A stretch of 64,000 nt of DNA, from the NCBI RefSeq assembly GCF_021655115.1, contig NZ_PPXY01000003.1, positions 1 through 64,000 on the forward strand. The letters are read 5' to 3'. Positions within the stretch are counted from its first letter, which is position 1. Each line of letters begins with the position of its first letter. Below the pieces are notes generated by a model that ran no database searches, was not told where the DNA came from, and saw only the letters and a list, made by a program, of their open reading frames with translations. Of this stretch, positions 1 to 8,416 are shown piece after piece. The translations under genes were made by a program, and so were the position numbers. The DNA comes from Clostridium sp. Cult3. Its GTDB lineage: Bacteria > Bacillota > Clostridia > Tissierellales > Tepidimicrobiaceae.

Positions 1-90
1 TATTTCAATCCCCCTACTGTCTATATATCTATATTAGCGTTTAATCCATTCTATAGTATATCACATCCACTTTATTTTTGTGATAATATT

Positions 91-126
91 AGGTCTGAAA
101 TATTTCTCAGCAAACATTTCAGACCT
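91..126 (-). terminator. Putative hairpin terminator of the alcohol dehydrogenase gene
   Basis: Arms AGGTCTGAAAT (91-101) and ATTTCAGACCT (116-126) form an 11-bp perfect stem just past the dehydrogenase stop on the minus strand. The following tract is AT-rich but lacks a strong T-run, so efficiency is uncertain. Nothing else is seen in positions 1-90. Confidence 0.5.
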
Positions 127-131
127 AAAGG

Positions 132-1301
132 CTACAACGCTTTTCTATATATAGCTAATATATCTTCATAATAAAGGGGTTTAAAATTGCCTACTACTCC
201 ACCTTTATGCTTAATTGCTGCCTTGGCCATTTTTTCCAAATTTTCATCTCCTATGCCTACTTCCCTTAATGTCATAGGAATTCCTAAGGATAAGAAAAAT
301 TCATAGGTTTTTTCTATGGATTCTTTAGCTATATCATATTTATCCTTATTCTTATCTATCCCCCATATATTTACCCCATATTCTACAAATTTATCTACTC
401 TTTCATCATCTAGTACATAATCCATCCAAGGAGGGGTTAGGATTGCTAATCCAATACCATGGGTTATATCATAGTAGGCTGATAGTTCATGTTCCATAGC
501 GTGGACACTCCAAAATGTATCCTTCCCATAGGATAAAAGTCCATTTATGGCAAGAGAAGATGCCCACATTAAATTAGCCCTAGCCTCATAATTATCTGGC
601 TCATCCATGGCTTTTCTTCCATATTCAATACAGGTTTTAAGTATAGCTTCTGCTAATCTGTTCTGTAGATAGGCCCCTTCATCTAAAGTAAAATAGTTTT
701 CAAAGGTATGACTCATTATATCCGCTACCCCTGCTGCTGTTTGATTTTTTGGTACTGTAAAGGTATAGCTAGGATCTAGTATGGAAAACTTTGGTGCCAT
801 GGAAGGATGGCCAAAACCTAATTTTTGTTTCGTTTCCAAATTTGAAATTACTGCCCCTGAATCCATCTCAGACCCGGTTGCAGCTAATGTGAGTATGGTG
901 CCTATGGGTAAGGCTTTAGTAATAGGGGCTTTCTTTATTACCAAATCCCATGGATCCCCATCATAATAATATCCTGCTGCTATAGCTTTGGAACAATCTA
1001 TAGTACTACCTCCTCCTACAGCTAGTATAAAGTCCACATTGTTCTTTTTACATATATCTATACCTTCCCTTACGGTATCAATTCTTGGATTAGGGTCTAC
1101 GCCTCCCAATTCCCAATACTCTATATCATTTTTCTTCAATATTTCTACTACTGTATCATATATTCCATTTTTTTTAATACTTCCACCACCATAGGTCATT
1201 AAAACTCTGGAGCCGTATTCCTTTATCTGTTCACCTAATACTTCGATCTGGCCCTTTCCAAAAAAGATTTTAGTTGGAATAGAATAGTTAAAGTTTAACA
1301 A
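132..1301 (-). CDS. Iron-containing alcohol dehydrogenase (butanol dehydrogenase-like)
   Basis: This is a 389-residue group III (iron-activated) alcohol dehydrogenase, the length usual for clostridial NADH/NADPH-dependent butanol dehydrogenases of the BdhA/YqhD type. It would reduce aldehydes to alcohols in the cytoplasm. The N-terminal half carries the nucleotide-binding stretch with GGGS motifs (GGGSIKKNG, AVGGGSTIDCSK). The C-terminal half holds the metal ligands in DIMSHTFENYF and HAMEHELSAYYDITHG, which supply Asp and three His. The start is a TTG behind AAAGGAGATGA with good spacing. It stands alone, divergent from the amidohydrolase-like gene, with a hairpin downstream. The substrate cannot be fixed from sequence, so no symbol is given. 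Confidence 0.93.
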   Translation of the reverse strand: MLNFNYSIPTKIFFGKGQIEVLGEQIKEYGSRVLMTYGGGSIKKNGIYDTVVEILKKNDIEYWELGGVDPNPRIDTVREGIDICKKNNVDFILAVGGGSTIDCSKAIAAGYYYDGDPWDLVIKKAPITKALPIGTILTLAATGSEMDSGAVISNLETKQKLGFGHPSMAPKFSILDPSYTFTVPKNQTAAGVADIMSHTFENYFTLDEGAYLQNRLAEAILKTCIEYGRKAMDEPDNYEARANLMWASSLAINGLLSYGKDTFWSVHAMEHELSAYYDITHGIGLAILTPPWMDYVLDDERVDKFVEYGVNIWGIDKNKDKYDIAKESIEKTYEFFLSLGIPMTLREVGIGDENLEKMAKAAIKHKGGVVGNFKPLYYEDILAIYRKAL

Positions 1302-1486
1302 AAAATCATCTCCTTTATAGATAGACTATCTCCTCTATTATATACCAAATAGAATTATAATTAATCAATTTTAACTTCACTAGTCTTATTTTCTTAGTAC
1401 ATATTTATTCAGTATCCACAGGTTTGTAGAACAATTGATAAAATTGTGATATTATGTGATAAAAGGGACGATGGGGATGTGATATT

Positions 1487-3415
1487 GTGAATAGAATTGC
1501 AATTTTAATGATTGTAGTAATCCTATTTTCCCCTTTACAGATAAAGGCTGATGAGGAGCCTTATGATCTGGTAATAAAGGGGGGCACTATTTATAATCCT
1601 TCTACAGATCATGAGCTGTCGGGTTACAACTTAGGGATTCAAGGGGAAAAAATAGTTCGGATCACTCAAGAGGGTATATCTGGTAAAGAGGAAATAGATG
1701 CTAAAGGATTGGTAGTTTCTCCTGGCTTTATTGACCTTATTTCCTATGACCCAAATTCAGTTGGTATTGAACTGAAGGTATTGGATGGAGTTACTAGTAA
1801 TTTAGCTATGCATGGTGGGACAGAGGATGCAGAACAATGGTATAGGGGTTGGGAGAAAGCTGGAGTATTGACTAACTTTGGAGCTTCTTCCTTTGTTACT
1901 AGGCTTCGTTGGCCAATTATTGGCTATGGGGTTGATGTGGAGATGACAGAAGAAGAGGATATAGAACAGTTGGTAGAATCTGTTCGCAAGAATATCGAAG
2001 CTGGTGCTTTAGGTATCTCCTTTAGTTTTGAATATATACCTGGAGTTAAAAACGAAGTAGTACCCTTATTGAGTCTAGCCAAAGAATACAATGTTCCTAC
2101 CTTCTACCATCTAAGATATTCCGATGCAGAAAGAGGTTTAGAAGGAATTCAAGAAGTAATAGATTATGGTATGGAAACGGGAGCTACAATCCATATTATG
2201 CATATTAACAGTACTGGGGGTACCTTCCATATGGAAGAAGCTCTTGAGATGGTTAACCAGGCTAGAAAGGAAGGCTTGGATATTACAGCTTGTGTTTATC
2301 CTTATGATTTTTGGGCTACTTATATTGACTCTGCTAGATTTAGACCTGGCTGGCAAGATAGATTTAGAATCAGCTATGAAGATTTGCAAATTGGTGGAAC
2401 GGATATTAGAATTACAGAGGATACCTTTGATAAGTATAGGACACAACATCTATTGGTAGCAGCCCATGGATCTATGCCTGAAGAGGAATTGATCATGACA
2501 TTGAAGGACCCAAATATTATGATAGGTAGTGATACTATCATCGAGCCTTCTGGAAACAATCATCCCCGTGGCGCAGGAACCTATAGTAGGATGTTTGGAA
2601 AATATGTAAGGGAAAAAAAGGTTCTGTCTACTATGGATGCCATAAAGAAAGTATCCTATTTACCTGCTAAAAGAATGGAGTCCTCTGCACCCCAGATGAA
2701 TAATAAGGGAAGGATTGAAATAGGTGCTGATGCAGATATTACCATATTTAATCCCGATACAATAATAGATAAAAGTACGGTAAAGGATCCTACTATCCCC
2801 TCAGTAGGTGTAGAGTATGTTATTGTAAATGGGGTTGTTGTCAAGGATAAAGATGGTATTGTAGGCGGTGTAAGCCCTGGCAAGCCTATTAAATCCTATT
2901 TTGTTGACAAAACATCTGAAGATGAACCTATTAAATTTTATATACAAGTAGATAAAAAGGATGAAAAGGCTCTAGCTTCCGTTTATGAAATAGATGGAAA
3001 CACCTATTTACCTATAAAGGATCTATTTACTTATTTACAAATGCCTATTGAGGATAAAGGTGATGGAAGTATTCATATAGGCCAAGTATTGAATATGAAA
3101 ATAGGGGAAAGGAAAGCCAAATTAGGGGAGAAGGATATAGTCTTAGATAAAGAGCCTATTATATATAAATCTGGAATATATATCAACTCTAAGGATCTAG
3201 ATAAGCTATTAGAAGAAGAGTATAGTGTAGAGCTATCTGAAAATAGATTAGCTTTAGAGTATATTGGTAAAAGGTCCAAGCCTAAGGAAAGTTTTGTCTA
3301 TAAGGAAGATGCCAATGGAAATAAAAATATCAGTAAAAAGAACTATGTAGGTGCTTATGGATTTGCTATTATAGTTATAGCTTTGACTTTAATATTATTT
3401 AAAAAGAATGAATGA
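1487..3415 (+). CDS. Membrane-anchored amidohydrolase-like protein (D-aminoacylase-related) with stalk domain
   Basis: This 642-residue extracytoplasmic protein begins at GTG with a signal peptide (about residues 1-21). Residues about 24-470 resemble the N-acyl-D-amino-acid deacylase branch of the amidohydrolase superfamily, with the late motifs YHLRYSD, HIMHINSTGG and GSD in place. The usual HxH after PGFID is absent (the sequence reads PGFIDLISYDPN), and the usual GNCG is replaced by AMHGG. The metal site is therefore unlike the classical enzyme, and activity is uncertain. About residues 490-595 resemble a copper-amine-oxidase-N-terminal-type stalk domain. A C-terminal transmembrane helix (about 620-638) followed by KKNE would anchor it outside the membrane. 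It is followed 22 bp later by the TraX-like gene. Confidence 0.8.
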   Translation: MNRIAILMIVVILFSPLQIKADEEPYDLVIKGGTIYNPSTDHELSGYNLGIQGEKIVRITQEGISGKEEIDAKGLVVSPGFIDLISYDPNSVGIELKVLDGVTSNLAMHGGTEDAEQWYRGWEKAGVLTNFGASSFVTRLRWPIIGYGVDVEMTEEEDIEQLVESVRKNIEAGALGISFSFEYIPGVKNEVVPLLSLAKEYNVPTFYHLRYSDAERGLEGIQEVIDYGMETGATIHIMHINSTGGTFHMEEALEMVNQARKEGLDITACVYPYDFWATYIDSARFRPGWQDRFRISYEDLQIGGTDIRITEDTFDKYRTQHLLVAAHGSMPEEELIMTLKDPNIMIGSDTIIEPSGNNHPRGAGTYSRMFGKYVREKKVLSTMDAIKKVSYLPAKRMESSAPQMNNKGRIEIGADADITIFNPDTIIDKSTVKDPTIPSVGVEYVIVNGVVVKDKDGIVGGVSPGKPIKSYFVDKTSEDEPIKFYIQVDKKDEKALASVYEIDGNTYLPIKDLFTYLQMPIEDKGDGSIHIGQVLNMKIGERKAKLGEKDIVLDKEPIIYKSGIYINSKDLDKLLEEEYSVELSENRLALEYIGKRSKPKESFVYKEDANGNKNISKKNYVGAYGFAIIVIALTLILFKKNE

Positions 3416-3437
3416 AACCCTTAAAAGGAGATAGGAT

Positions 3438-4136
3438 ATGAAATATAGAATATTTGATGCTTTTACCTTAAAGATAAGCATGGTTGTACTCATGGTTTTA
3501 GACCATATTGCCCAGTTCATACCCAATAGCCCCTATTGGCTTCATTGGCCTGGACGACTGGTAGCACCGATTTTCTTCTATCTATTGACGGAAGGATATA
3601 AGCATACTAGTAGTAGACTAAATTATATGAGGAGACTATTTACTTGGGCGGGTATTATGTTTATAGGTAATAGTGTGGTATTTCTTGTGTTTAAAAGAGA
3701 ATTGCCCTTGTATAATAATATATTGTTTTCTATGGCTTTGGGGATTGCTCTGCTTATCCTCCTTGACAAGGGTAAATTTAAAGAAGGAAAAGATAAGCTT
3801 AAGAACAATTTACTGATTGTTTTGATATTATTTTTTGCTACCTTTGCAGAGGGCTCATTGATGAGTACTGCTATGGTATTGATATTTCACTATTTAAAAG
3901 AAGACAGGCTTAAGATGTCTGCAGCCTATCTAGCCCTCTCCTGTACTTTCCTTCAAGGGGGATTTACTTATGAAAATTTGTTTATACTAAATCCCCAATG
4001 GATGATGGTTTTCGCATTGCCTATTATTTTATTGTATAACGGGGAAAGAGGCAAGAATATCAAATATTTCTTCTATGTATTCTATCCCCTACATATATGG
4101 ATGCTTTATATAATTGGGTATTTCCTAGAAAAATAA
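3438..4136 (+). CDS. TraX-like polytopic membrane protein
   Basis: This 232-residue integral membrane protein has about six to seven predicted helices. The opening (FDAFTLKISMVVLMVLDHIAQ) and the closing KYFFYVFYPLHIWMLYIIGY match the TraX family, named after the F-plasmid pilin acetylase but common on Firmicute chromosomes, where the role is mostly unknown. No conjugation genes are nearby, so a conjugative role is unlikely; surface modification is possible but unproven. The ATG follows AGGAGATAGGAT, and the 22-bp spacing suggests cotranscription with the preceding amidohydrolase-like gene. Confidence 0.85.
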   Translation: MKYRIFDAFTLKISMVVLMVLDHIAQFIPNSPYWLHWPGRLVAPIFFYLLTEGYKHTSSRLNYMRRLFTWAGIMFIGNSVVFLVFKRELPLYNNILFSMALGIALLILLDKGKFKEGKDKLKNNLLIVLILFFATFAEGSLMSTAMVLIFHYLKEDRLKMSAAYLALSCTFLQGGFTYENLFILNPQWMMVFALPIILLYNGERGKNIKYFFYVFYPLHIWMLYIIGYFLEK

Positions 4137-4155
4137 ATATTACAAACATGTTACA

Positions 4156-4200
4156 AATAACTATCAATTTTGGTGCCTGGCACCGAAATTGATAGTTATT
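4156..4200. repeat. REP-like imperfect palindrome centred on GGTGCCTGGCACC
   Basis: Two 22-nt arms (4156-4177 and 4179-4200) pair along their full length with a single G-U type mismatch and a one-base centre. The core is GGTGCCTGGCACC, flanked by AACTATCAATTT and its complement. It lies in the 249-bp gap between two plus-strand genes. The tail lacks a clear T-run, so it looks more like a dispersed REP-type element than a simple terminator. No second copy was seen in the window. Confidence 0.6.
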
Positions 4201-4385
4201 CTAATTCTTACCTTTTAAAGACAGGTTTTGGGCAGAAAATAGAACTTAATATTTGTTATATTTATTTTTCTATTACATAGTATCGTAAAGCTAAGCCTTA
4301 TTCAACAATATAATATTGTTTATAAATTAAATACCTGCTATTATGATATAATAAGTTTACTATTATTTTTGGAAAGGATAGACAG

Positions 4386-5393
4386 ATGATTATTAATTTT
4401 TCTTATGAAAAAAAATATATAGATTATGTTTCTGGGTATATATTTAAAGGTAAAAACTATAGATGTAGCTATGTCAGGTATAAATCTTTATATAGGAATT
4501 GCGCTCCTGGTACGGATAATGTTGAGTTTTATTTCTTCCAACCTAAAGGGGAAGTCCGTGCTTCCACCTTAATACTCCACGGATTAGGTAGTAGAAATAT
4601 TAAGTTTTTGCTATGGCTTGGCCCTCACTTAGCTAATGCAGGGGTGAGTACTAGTATTCTCATACTTCCTGGTAACTATACTAGAGTAGAAGATAACTCT
4701 ATGAGTGGTAGATCTTATCTATATCCAGATATGGATATCATGTTTCAATTCTGGGAGCATGGGGTGATAGATACATTGACTACCATAGATCTACTGGAGC
4801 AACAGCATTTCTGGAAGGAAAACAATATTATTGTAGGCTATTGCTTAGGGGGAATGATATCTACCATAATCGGTGCTATAGACGATAGGATAAATCATCT
4901 ATTGTTTATGACTACTGGAGGGCATATTCCTAGGATATTGCACCAATCCCCTGCTACTGTATTTGCTAGGCGAATGTTTGATAAGGGGTTTGAAACGAGC
5001 TTTCACCTAAAGGATAGGGATAAACTATATAAAATTTATGATGAGCAGTTCCCAAAGGTGAAGACTATGGCTTTTGATGAAATTTTATCTAACGAAGAGA
5101 TTCATCCCCTATTTAAGATAGACCCAATATCCTATGCCCATCTGTTAGATATGAAAAAGGTTACCTTTATCGATGCTTATTTCGATTCTACATTACCTAT
5201 ACAGTCCAGGAAGGTGCTATATAAGGAGATGTATGGTGCTAATAGGAAAGTGCTACCTATAAGCCATGTAAACTGGTTACCCTTTGGGTATTTCTTGGCC
5301 AAATATGTACTTCATAAGTTGAATATCAATGCTAAGGTAGCGAAAAAAGCTTTGCTAACTAGAGAAACTATAGAAAATCCGTTGGAAAAATAA
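4386..5393 (+). CDS. Alpha/beta hydrolase with a cysteine nucleophile elbow
   Basis: This 335-residue alpha/beta-hydrolase-fold protein has an oxyanion region LILHGLG (about residues 61-67). Its nucleophile elbow is GYCLGG (about residues 156-161), giving G-x-C-x-G rather than the usual G-x-S-x-G. DAYFDSTLP and ISHVNWLPFG supply the likely Asp and His of the triad. A Cys at this position is known in PHA synthases and dienelactone hydrolases. The length and lack of other family signatures do not fix either assignment, so the substrate is unknown. The ATG follows TGGAAAGGATAGACAG. It is followed 19 bp later by a second hydrolase, suggesting one transcript. Confidence 0.82.
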   Translation: MIINFSYEKKYIDYVSGYIFKGKNYRCSYVRYKSLYRNCAPGTDNVEFYFFQPKGEVRASTLILHGLGSRNIKFLLWLGPHLANAGVSTSILILPGNYTRVEDNSMSGRSYLYPDMDIMFQFWEHGVIDTLTTIDLLEQQHFWKENNIIVGYCLGGMISTIIGAIDDRINHLLFMTTGGHIPRILHQSPATVFARRMFDKGFETSFHLKDRDKLYKIYDEQFPKVKTMAFDEILSNEEIHPLFKIDPISYAHLLDMKKVTFIDAYFDSTLPIQSRKVLYKEMYGANRKVLPISHVNWLPFGYFLAKYVLHKLNINAKVAKKALLTRETIENPLEK

Positions 5394-5412
5394 TATTTAG
5401 GGCGGTATATTT

Positions 5413-6396
5413 ATGGATAAATTAAAAGAAAAGTTAAAGATGTCCTACTTTATCGCAAATAAAATATACTTATTTTTGATATTCATATTTCTTGCTATTG
5501 AAGACTTTACCTTAGGTTTCTATTATTTTCTAATATCTGTTATCATATATACTTGGAAAACCTTAAGGTCTAAAGTGCCAATAGATGTGGATAGGGAATT
5601 TGAAAGTAAAACCTATGTATATAAACAGGCAGATAATAAAGATCTTAAATTGGACATCTGGTATCCCTCTAAGAACAATCATAAACATCCATTGGTGTTC
5701 TTCTGTCATGGTGGAGGATGGATTTCTGGATTTCGAAATCAGCCGAACAATGTATCCTGGTGTAAATACTTAGCCTCTAAAGGTTTAGCCGTTGTAAGTA
5801 TAGACTACAGATATGGATATAGAAATACAATGGAGGATATCCTGTCGGATTATACCGATGCCCTAGATTATGTAAGAGATAATAGTGAAAAGCTATCCTT
5901 AGATAGGGATAATATAGTGCTGATGGGATTGTCTGCAGGAGGTCATCTATCCTTACTATACTCCACTTATTATACCCATAATGATAATAAAGATAGGATG
6001 GAAGGTATAAAAGCCGTGGTTGCCTACTATTCACCATCGGATTTAAATGATATATTTGTTTCGGAAAATAAATCCTTATTTGCTAAGTTTGCAACCAAAC
6101 AGACTTTAAAGGGAAGTCCAGTCCCTAAGGAGGAGATATATGATTATTATTCTCCTATTAATTGGGTTAGCCAAAATATGATACCTACATTGTTGGCCCA
6201 TGGAAAATTGGATACTACCGTTCCTTTTAGGTCATCGGTAAATTTTGCTAAAAGTTTAAAGAAATATAATATAAAATATACTTTCTTAGTCCATAGAAAA
6301 GGTGGCCATTCCTTTGATACTAAATTGGAAGATGTGGCTACAGTGAATGTTTTAGAAAGAACTGCAAGTTATATTAGAAGATCAATGAAATTGTAA
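5413..6396 (+). CDS. Membrane-associated alpha/beta hydrolase (esterase/lipase, HSL-like)
   Basis: This 327-residue protein has an N-terminal hydrophobic segment of about 30-35 residues (about 14-48) that probably anchors it in the membrane. An esterase domain follows. The oxyanion motif HGGGW (about residues 100-104) and elbow GLSAGG are classic for hormone-sensitive-lipase-like esterases. HGKLDTTVP and GGHSFD supply the Asp and His of the triad. All catalytic residues appear present. It follows the Cys-type hydrolase by 19 bp and precedes recX by 12 bp. The substrate is unknown; short-chain acyl esters are typical for the family. Confidence 0.85.
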   Translation: MDKLKEKLKMSYFIANKIYLFLIFIFLAIEDFTLGFYYFLISVIIYTWKTLRSKVPIDVDREFESKTYVYKQADNKDLKLDIWYPSKNNHKHPLVFFCHGGGWISGFRNQPNNVSWCKYLASKGLAVVSIDYRYGYRNTMEDILSDYTDALDYVRDNSEKLSLDRDNIVLMGLSAGGHLSLLYSTYYTHNDNKDRMEGIKAVVAYYSPSDLNDIFVSENKSLFAKFATKQTLKGSPVPKEEIYDYYSPINWVSQNMIPTLLAHGKLDTTVPFRSSVNFAKSLKKYNIKYTFLVHRKGGHSFDTKLEDVATVNVLERTASYIRRSMKL

Positions 6397-6408
6397 ATAG
6401 GTGATAAT

Positions 6409-7023
6409 ATGATAATAACAAGGATTGAAACACAAAAAAACAATAAAGAAAGAGTAAATATATATATAGACCATGAGTTTGCCTTTGGGTTGATGATGGA
6501 AATCCAGTATAAATATGATTTAAGAGAAGGTATGGAAATAGACGAGTATTATATTGATAGGGTACTGAAAGAAGAAGAGCTATCTAAAGCCAAAGACCAA
6601 GCTTTAAAATATCTGGGCTACAGACAGAGATCTAAAAAAGAGATTGTAGACAAGCTAAAGAAAATGGGTTTTGAACAAGATATTATTGAAGACACTTTAA
6701 TCTATTTAGAGGAATATGGATTGGTAAACGACGTGGAGTTTGCTAAATCCTTTATGAGAGACAAGATAAACTTAAACAAATTTGGTCCTACCAGAATCAA
6801 GTACGAGCTATATAAAAAGGGTATTGATGAAAATATAGTTGAGGAAGTTTTAGAAGAAGATGATGATGAATATAGTAGAGCATTAACCCTTGCAAAGAAA
6901 AAATTGCCTTCCTATAAGAATGATGATAAAAATGCTATATATAGGAAATTAGGAGGTTTTCTTCAGAGGAAAGGCTATTCTTATGATTGTATTTCTAAAA
7001 TACTAAGGGAGTTGGTGAAATAG
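6409..7023 (+). CDS. recX: Regulatory protein RecX
   Basis: This 204-residue protein has the length of Firmicute RecX. RecX proteins are built of tandem three-helix repeats and bind RecA filaments, modulating strand exchange. Recognisable segments are ALKYLGYRQRSKKEIVDKLKK, then YLEEYGLVNDVEFAKSFMRD, and FGPTRIKYELYKKGI, the typical order of RecX repeats. The ATG follows AGGTGATAAT. recA itself is not in the window. The stop is directly followed by the ATG of the GIY-YIG gene, so the two are translationally linked. Confidence 0.93.
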   Translation: MIITRIETQKNNKERVNIYIDHEFAFGLMMEIQYKYDLREGMEIDEYYIDRVLKEEELSKAKDQALKYLGYRQRSKKEIVDKLKKMGFEQDIIEDTLIYLEEYGLVNDVEFAKSFMRDKINLNKFGPTRIKYELYKKGIDENIVEEVLEEDDDEYSRALTLAKKKLPSYKNDDKNAIYRKLGGFLQRKGYSYDCISKILRELVK

Positions 7024-7275
7024 ATGTGCTATGTATACATTTTAGAATGTGCTGACAAAACCCTATATACTGGGTGGACTATAGATTTAGACAAAAGGAT
7101 AAAAGTACATAATGAAGGCAAAGCCTCTAAATACACTAGAGCTAGACTACCAGTTAGGCTAGTATATACAGAAATTTATGATGACAAAATTTCCGCCCAG
7201 AGACGGGAATGGAACATAAAACAGATGAGTCGTGATAAAAAATTGAAACTAATTGAAACCCAAAATAAAGCTTGA
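7024..7275 (+). CDS. GIY-YIG domain protein (UvrC-like nuclease superfamily)
   Basis: This 83-residue stand-alone GIY-YIG domain matches the YhbQ/YazA size class. It carries the paired motif CYVYILECADKTLYTGWT (the Y-I-L...Y-T-G form) and the helix QRREWNIKQMSRDKKLKLI with the family's Arg and Glu. Some GIY-YIG proteins are structure-specific nucleases, but the short stand-alone forms are poorly characterised, so DNA cleavage is inferred. The ATG starts one base after the recX stop. Confidence 0.9.
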   Translation: MCYVYILECADKTLYTGWTIDLDKRIKVHNEGKASKYTRARLPVRLVYTEIYDDKISAQRREWNIKQMSRDKKLKLIETQNKA

Positions 7276-7343
7276 CCAAAGGGCTAAATTAGGGTATTCC
7301 TTAGGTAGATAAAGGTCAAAGTATGTCAAAGGGGGAATGTTTA

Positions 7344-8363
7344 TTGAAAATAGCTATTGTAACAGATAAGTCCAGGATGGATTTTTTGCCATCGGAAGAA
7401 GGCTTTAAGGAAGATGAACAAAAGAAAAAGACAGTAGAAGAAGTACAAAAAATACTGTCAAAAAAGTACAACTGTATTGCCTTAGTGGCAGACGATAGCA
7501 TTATCAATCAGCTAAAAGCTGAAAACGTAGATTTGGTGTTCAATCTATGTAATGGCATAAGGGGTGATAGCAAATTAGCCCAACTTCCTGCACTATTAGA
7601 ATTTGCTAATATTCCTTATACTGGTTCTTCTATTTTAGGTCACACCCTTGCCATAAATAAGATTTACTCTTCTAAAATTTTTAGAGCTCGCGGCATACCA
7701 ACGCCAGATTTCATTTCAATCTATAATGTAGATGATTTAAATAGCTTAGATATCGATTTTCCTGTATTAATAAAACCAAATGACGAAGGTTCAAGTAGGG
7801 GTATTCACCAGGATAGCCTTGTTTTCGACATGGAAACCTTAACAAATAAGGTAGAAGAGGAGTTAGATATATATAATCCTCCTATTATGCTAAACCAGTA
7901 TGTAGAAGGTAGGGAGTTTTCTGTAGGGGTAATAGGCAATGGTGAAAATATAAGCCTACTACCTATACAAGAAGTAGATCTTTCCCAATTACCTGAGGAT
8001 TTAGCTAAATTCTATAGCTTCGAAGTAAAAGCTTACTACAAGGATAAGACCCTCTATCATATACCTGCCCCACTGACTCAGGAGGAAAAAGAATTGATAG
8101 AGTCTACTGCTATTAAAGCTTATAAAGCCCTATCCTTAAGGGATTACGGTAGAGTGGATATTATATTAAAAGACGGTATACCCTATGTGCTGGAGATCAA
8201 TTCCTTGCCAGGCCTCCTGAAAGGTAAATCTGCATTATATAGAATGGCCCAAGTCACTGATTTAGGCTATGAAGGTTTAATACTGAAGATTGTGGATACT
8301 GCAATAAAAAGATATGATCTATTTGATGATTCCTTCCATAGCTCGACTATAGTCAATATTTAA
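7344..8363 (+). CDS. ATP-grasp ligase of the D-alanine-D-alanine ligase family
   Basis: The ATP-grasp fold is seen in order: an N-terminal Rossmann-like part (KIAIVTDKSR), the NLCNGIRGDSKLAQLPALLE stretch like the EGxxGEDG region of Ddl, IPYTGSSILGHTLAINK, FPVLIKPNDEGSSRGI, and the metal-binding end VLEINSLPG. Ddl enzymes usually read NTLPG(F/M)T there. Here the text is NSLPGLLKGKSALYR, so the substrate may not be D-Ala. I chose TTG at 7344 because AAGGGGGAA lies seven bases upstream; a longer reading from ATG at 7323 adds seven residues. The length is then 339. It converges on the VanW gene. Confidence 0.82.
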   Translation: MKIAIVTDKSRMDFLPSEEGFKEDEQKKKTVEEVQKILSKKYNCIALVADDSIINQLKAENVDLVFNLCNGIRGDSKLAQLPALLEFANIPYTGSSILGHTLAINKIYSSKIFRARGIPTPDFISIYNVDDLNSLDIDFPVLIKPNDEGSSRGIHQDSLVFDMETLTNKVEEELDIYNPPIMLNQYVEGREFSVGVIGNGENISLLPIQEVDLSQLPEDLAKFYSFEVKAYYKDKTLYHIPAPLTQEEKELIESTAIKAYKALSLRDYGRVDIILKDGIPYVLEINSLPGLLKGKSALYRMAQVTDLGYEGLILKIVDTAIKRYDLFDDSFHSSTIVNI

Positions 8364-8368
8364 AACAT

Positions 8369-8416
8369 AAAGATATCTCCTTTCTAGAGTCCAGGGAGTA
8401 GAAAGGAGATGTCTTT
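8369..8416. terminator. Bidirectional terminator between ligase-like gene and vanW-like gene
   Basis: Arms AAAGATATCTCCTTTCT (8369-8385) and AGAAAGGAGATGTCTTT (8400-8416) form a 17-bp stem with one G-U pair. It sits between convergent genes and touches the VanW stop codon, so it can serve both strands. Confidence 0.75.

Noticed and set aside
1431-1447. ACAATT-N5-AATTGT dyad before the amidohydrolase-like gene as an operator
   Set aside because: Arms are only six A/T-rich bases, likely by chance in such DNA, though it overlaps a possible -35 region.
3438-4136. Conjugative element suggested by the TraX-like gene
   Set aside because: No relaxase, mating-pair or integrase genes occur nearby, and TraX relatives are common on Firmicute chromosomes.
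4139-4155. WalR-like box (TGTAAC-N5-TGTAAT on the minus strand) beside the REP-like hairpin
   Set aside because: No minus-strand gene starts nearby, and one such match is expected by chance in an AT-rich 64-kb window.
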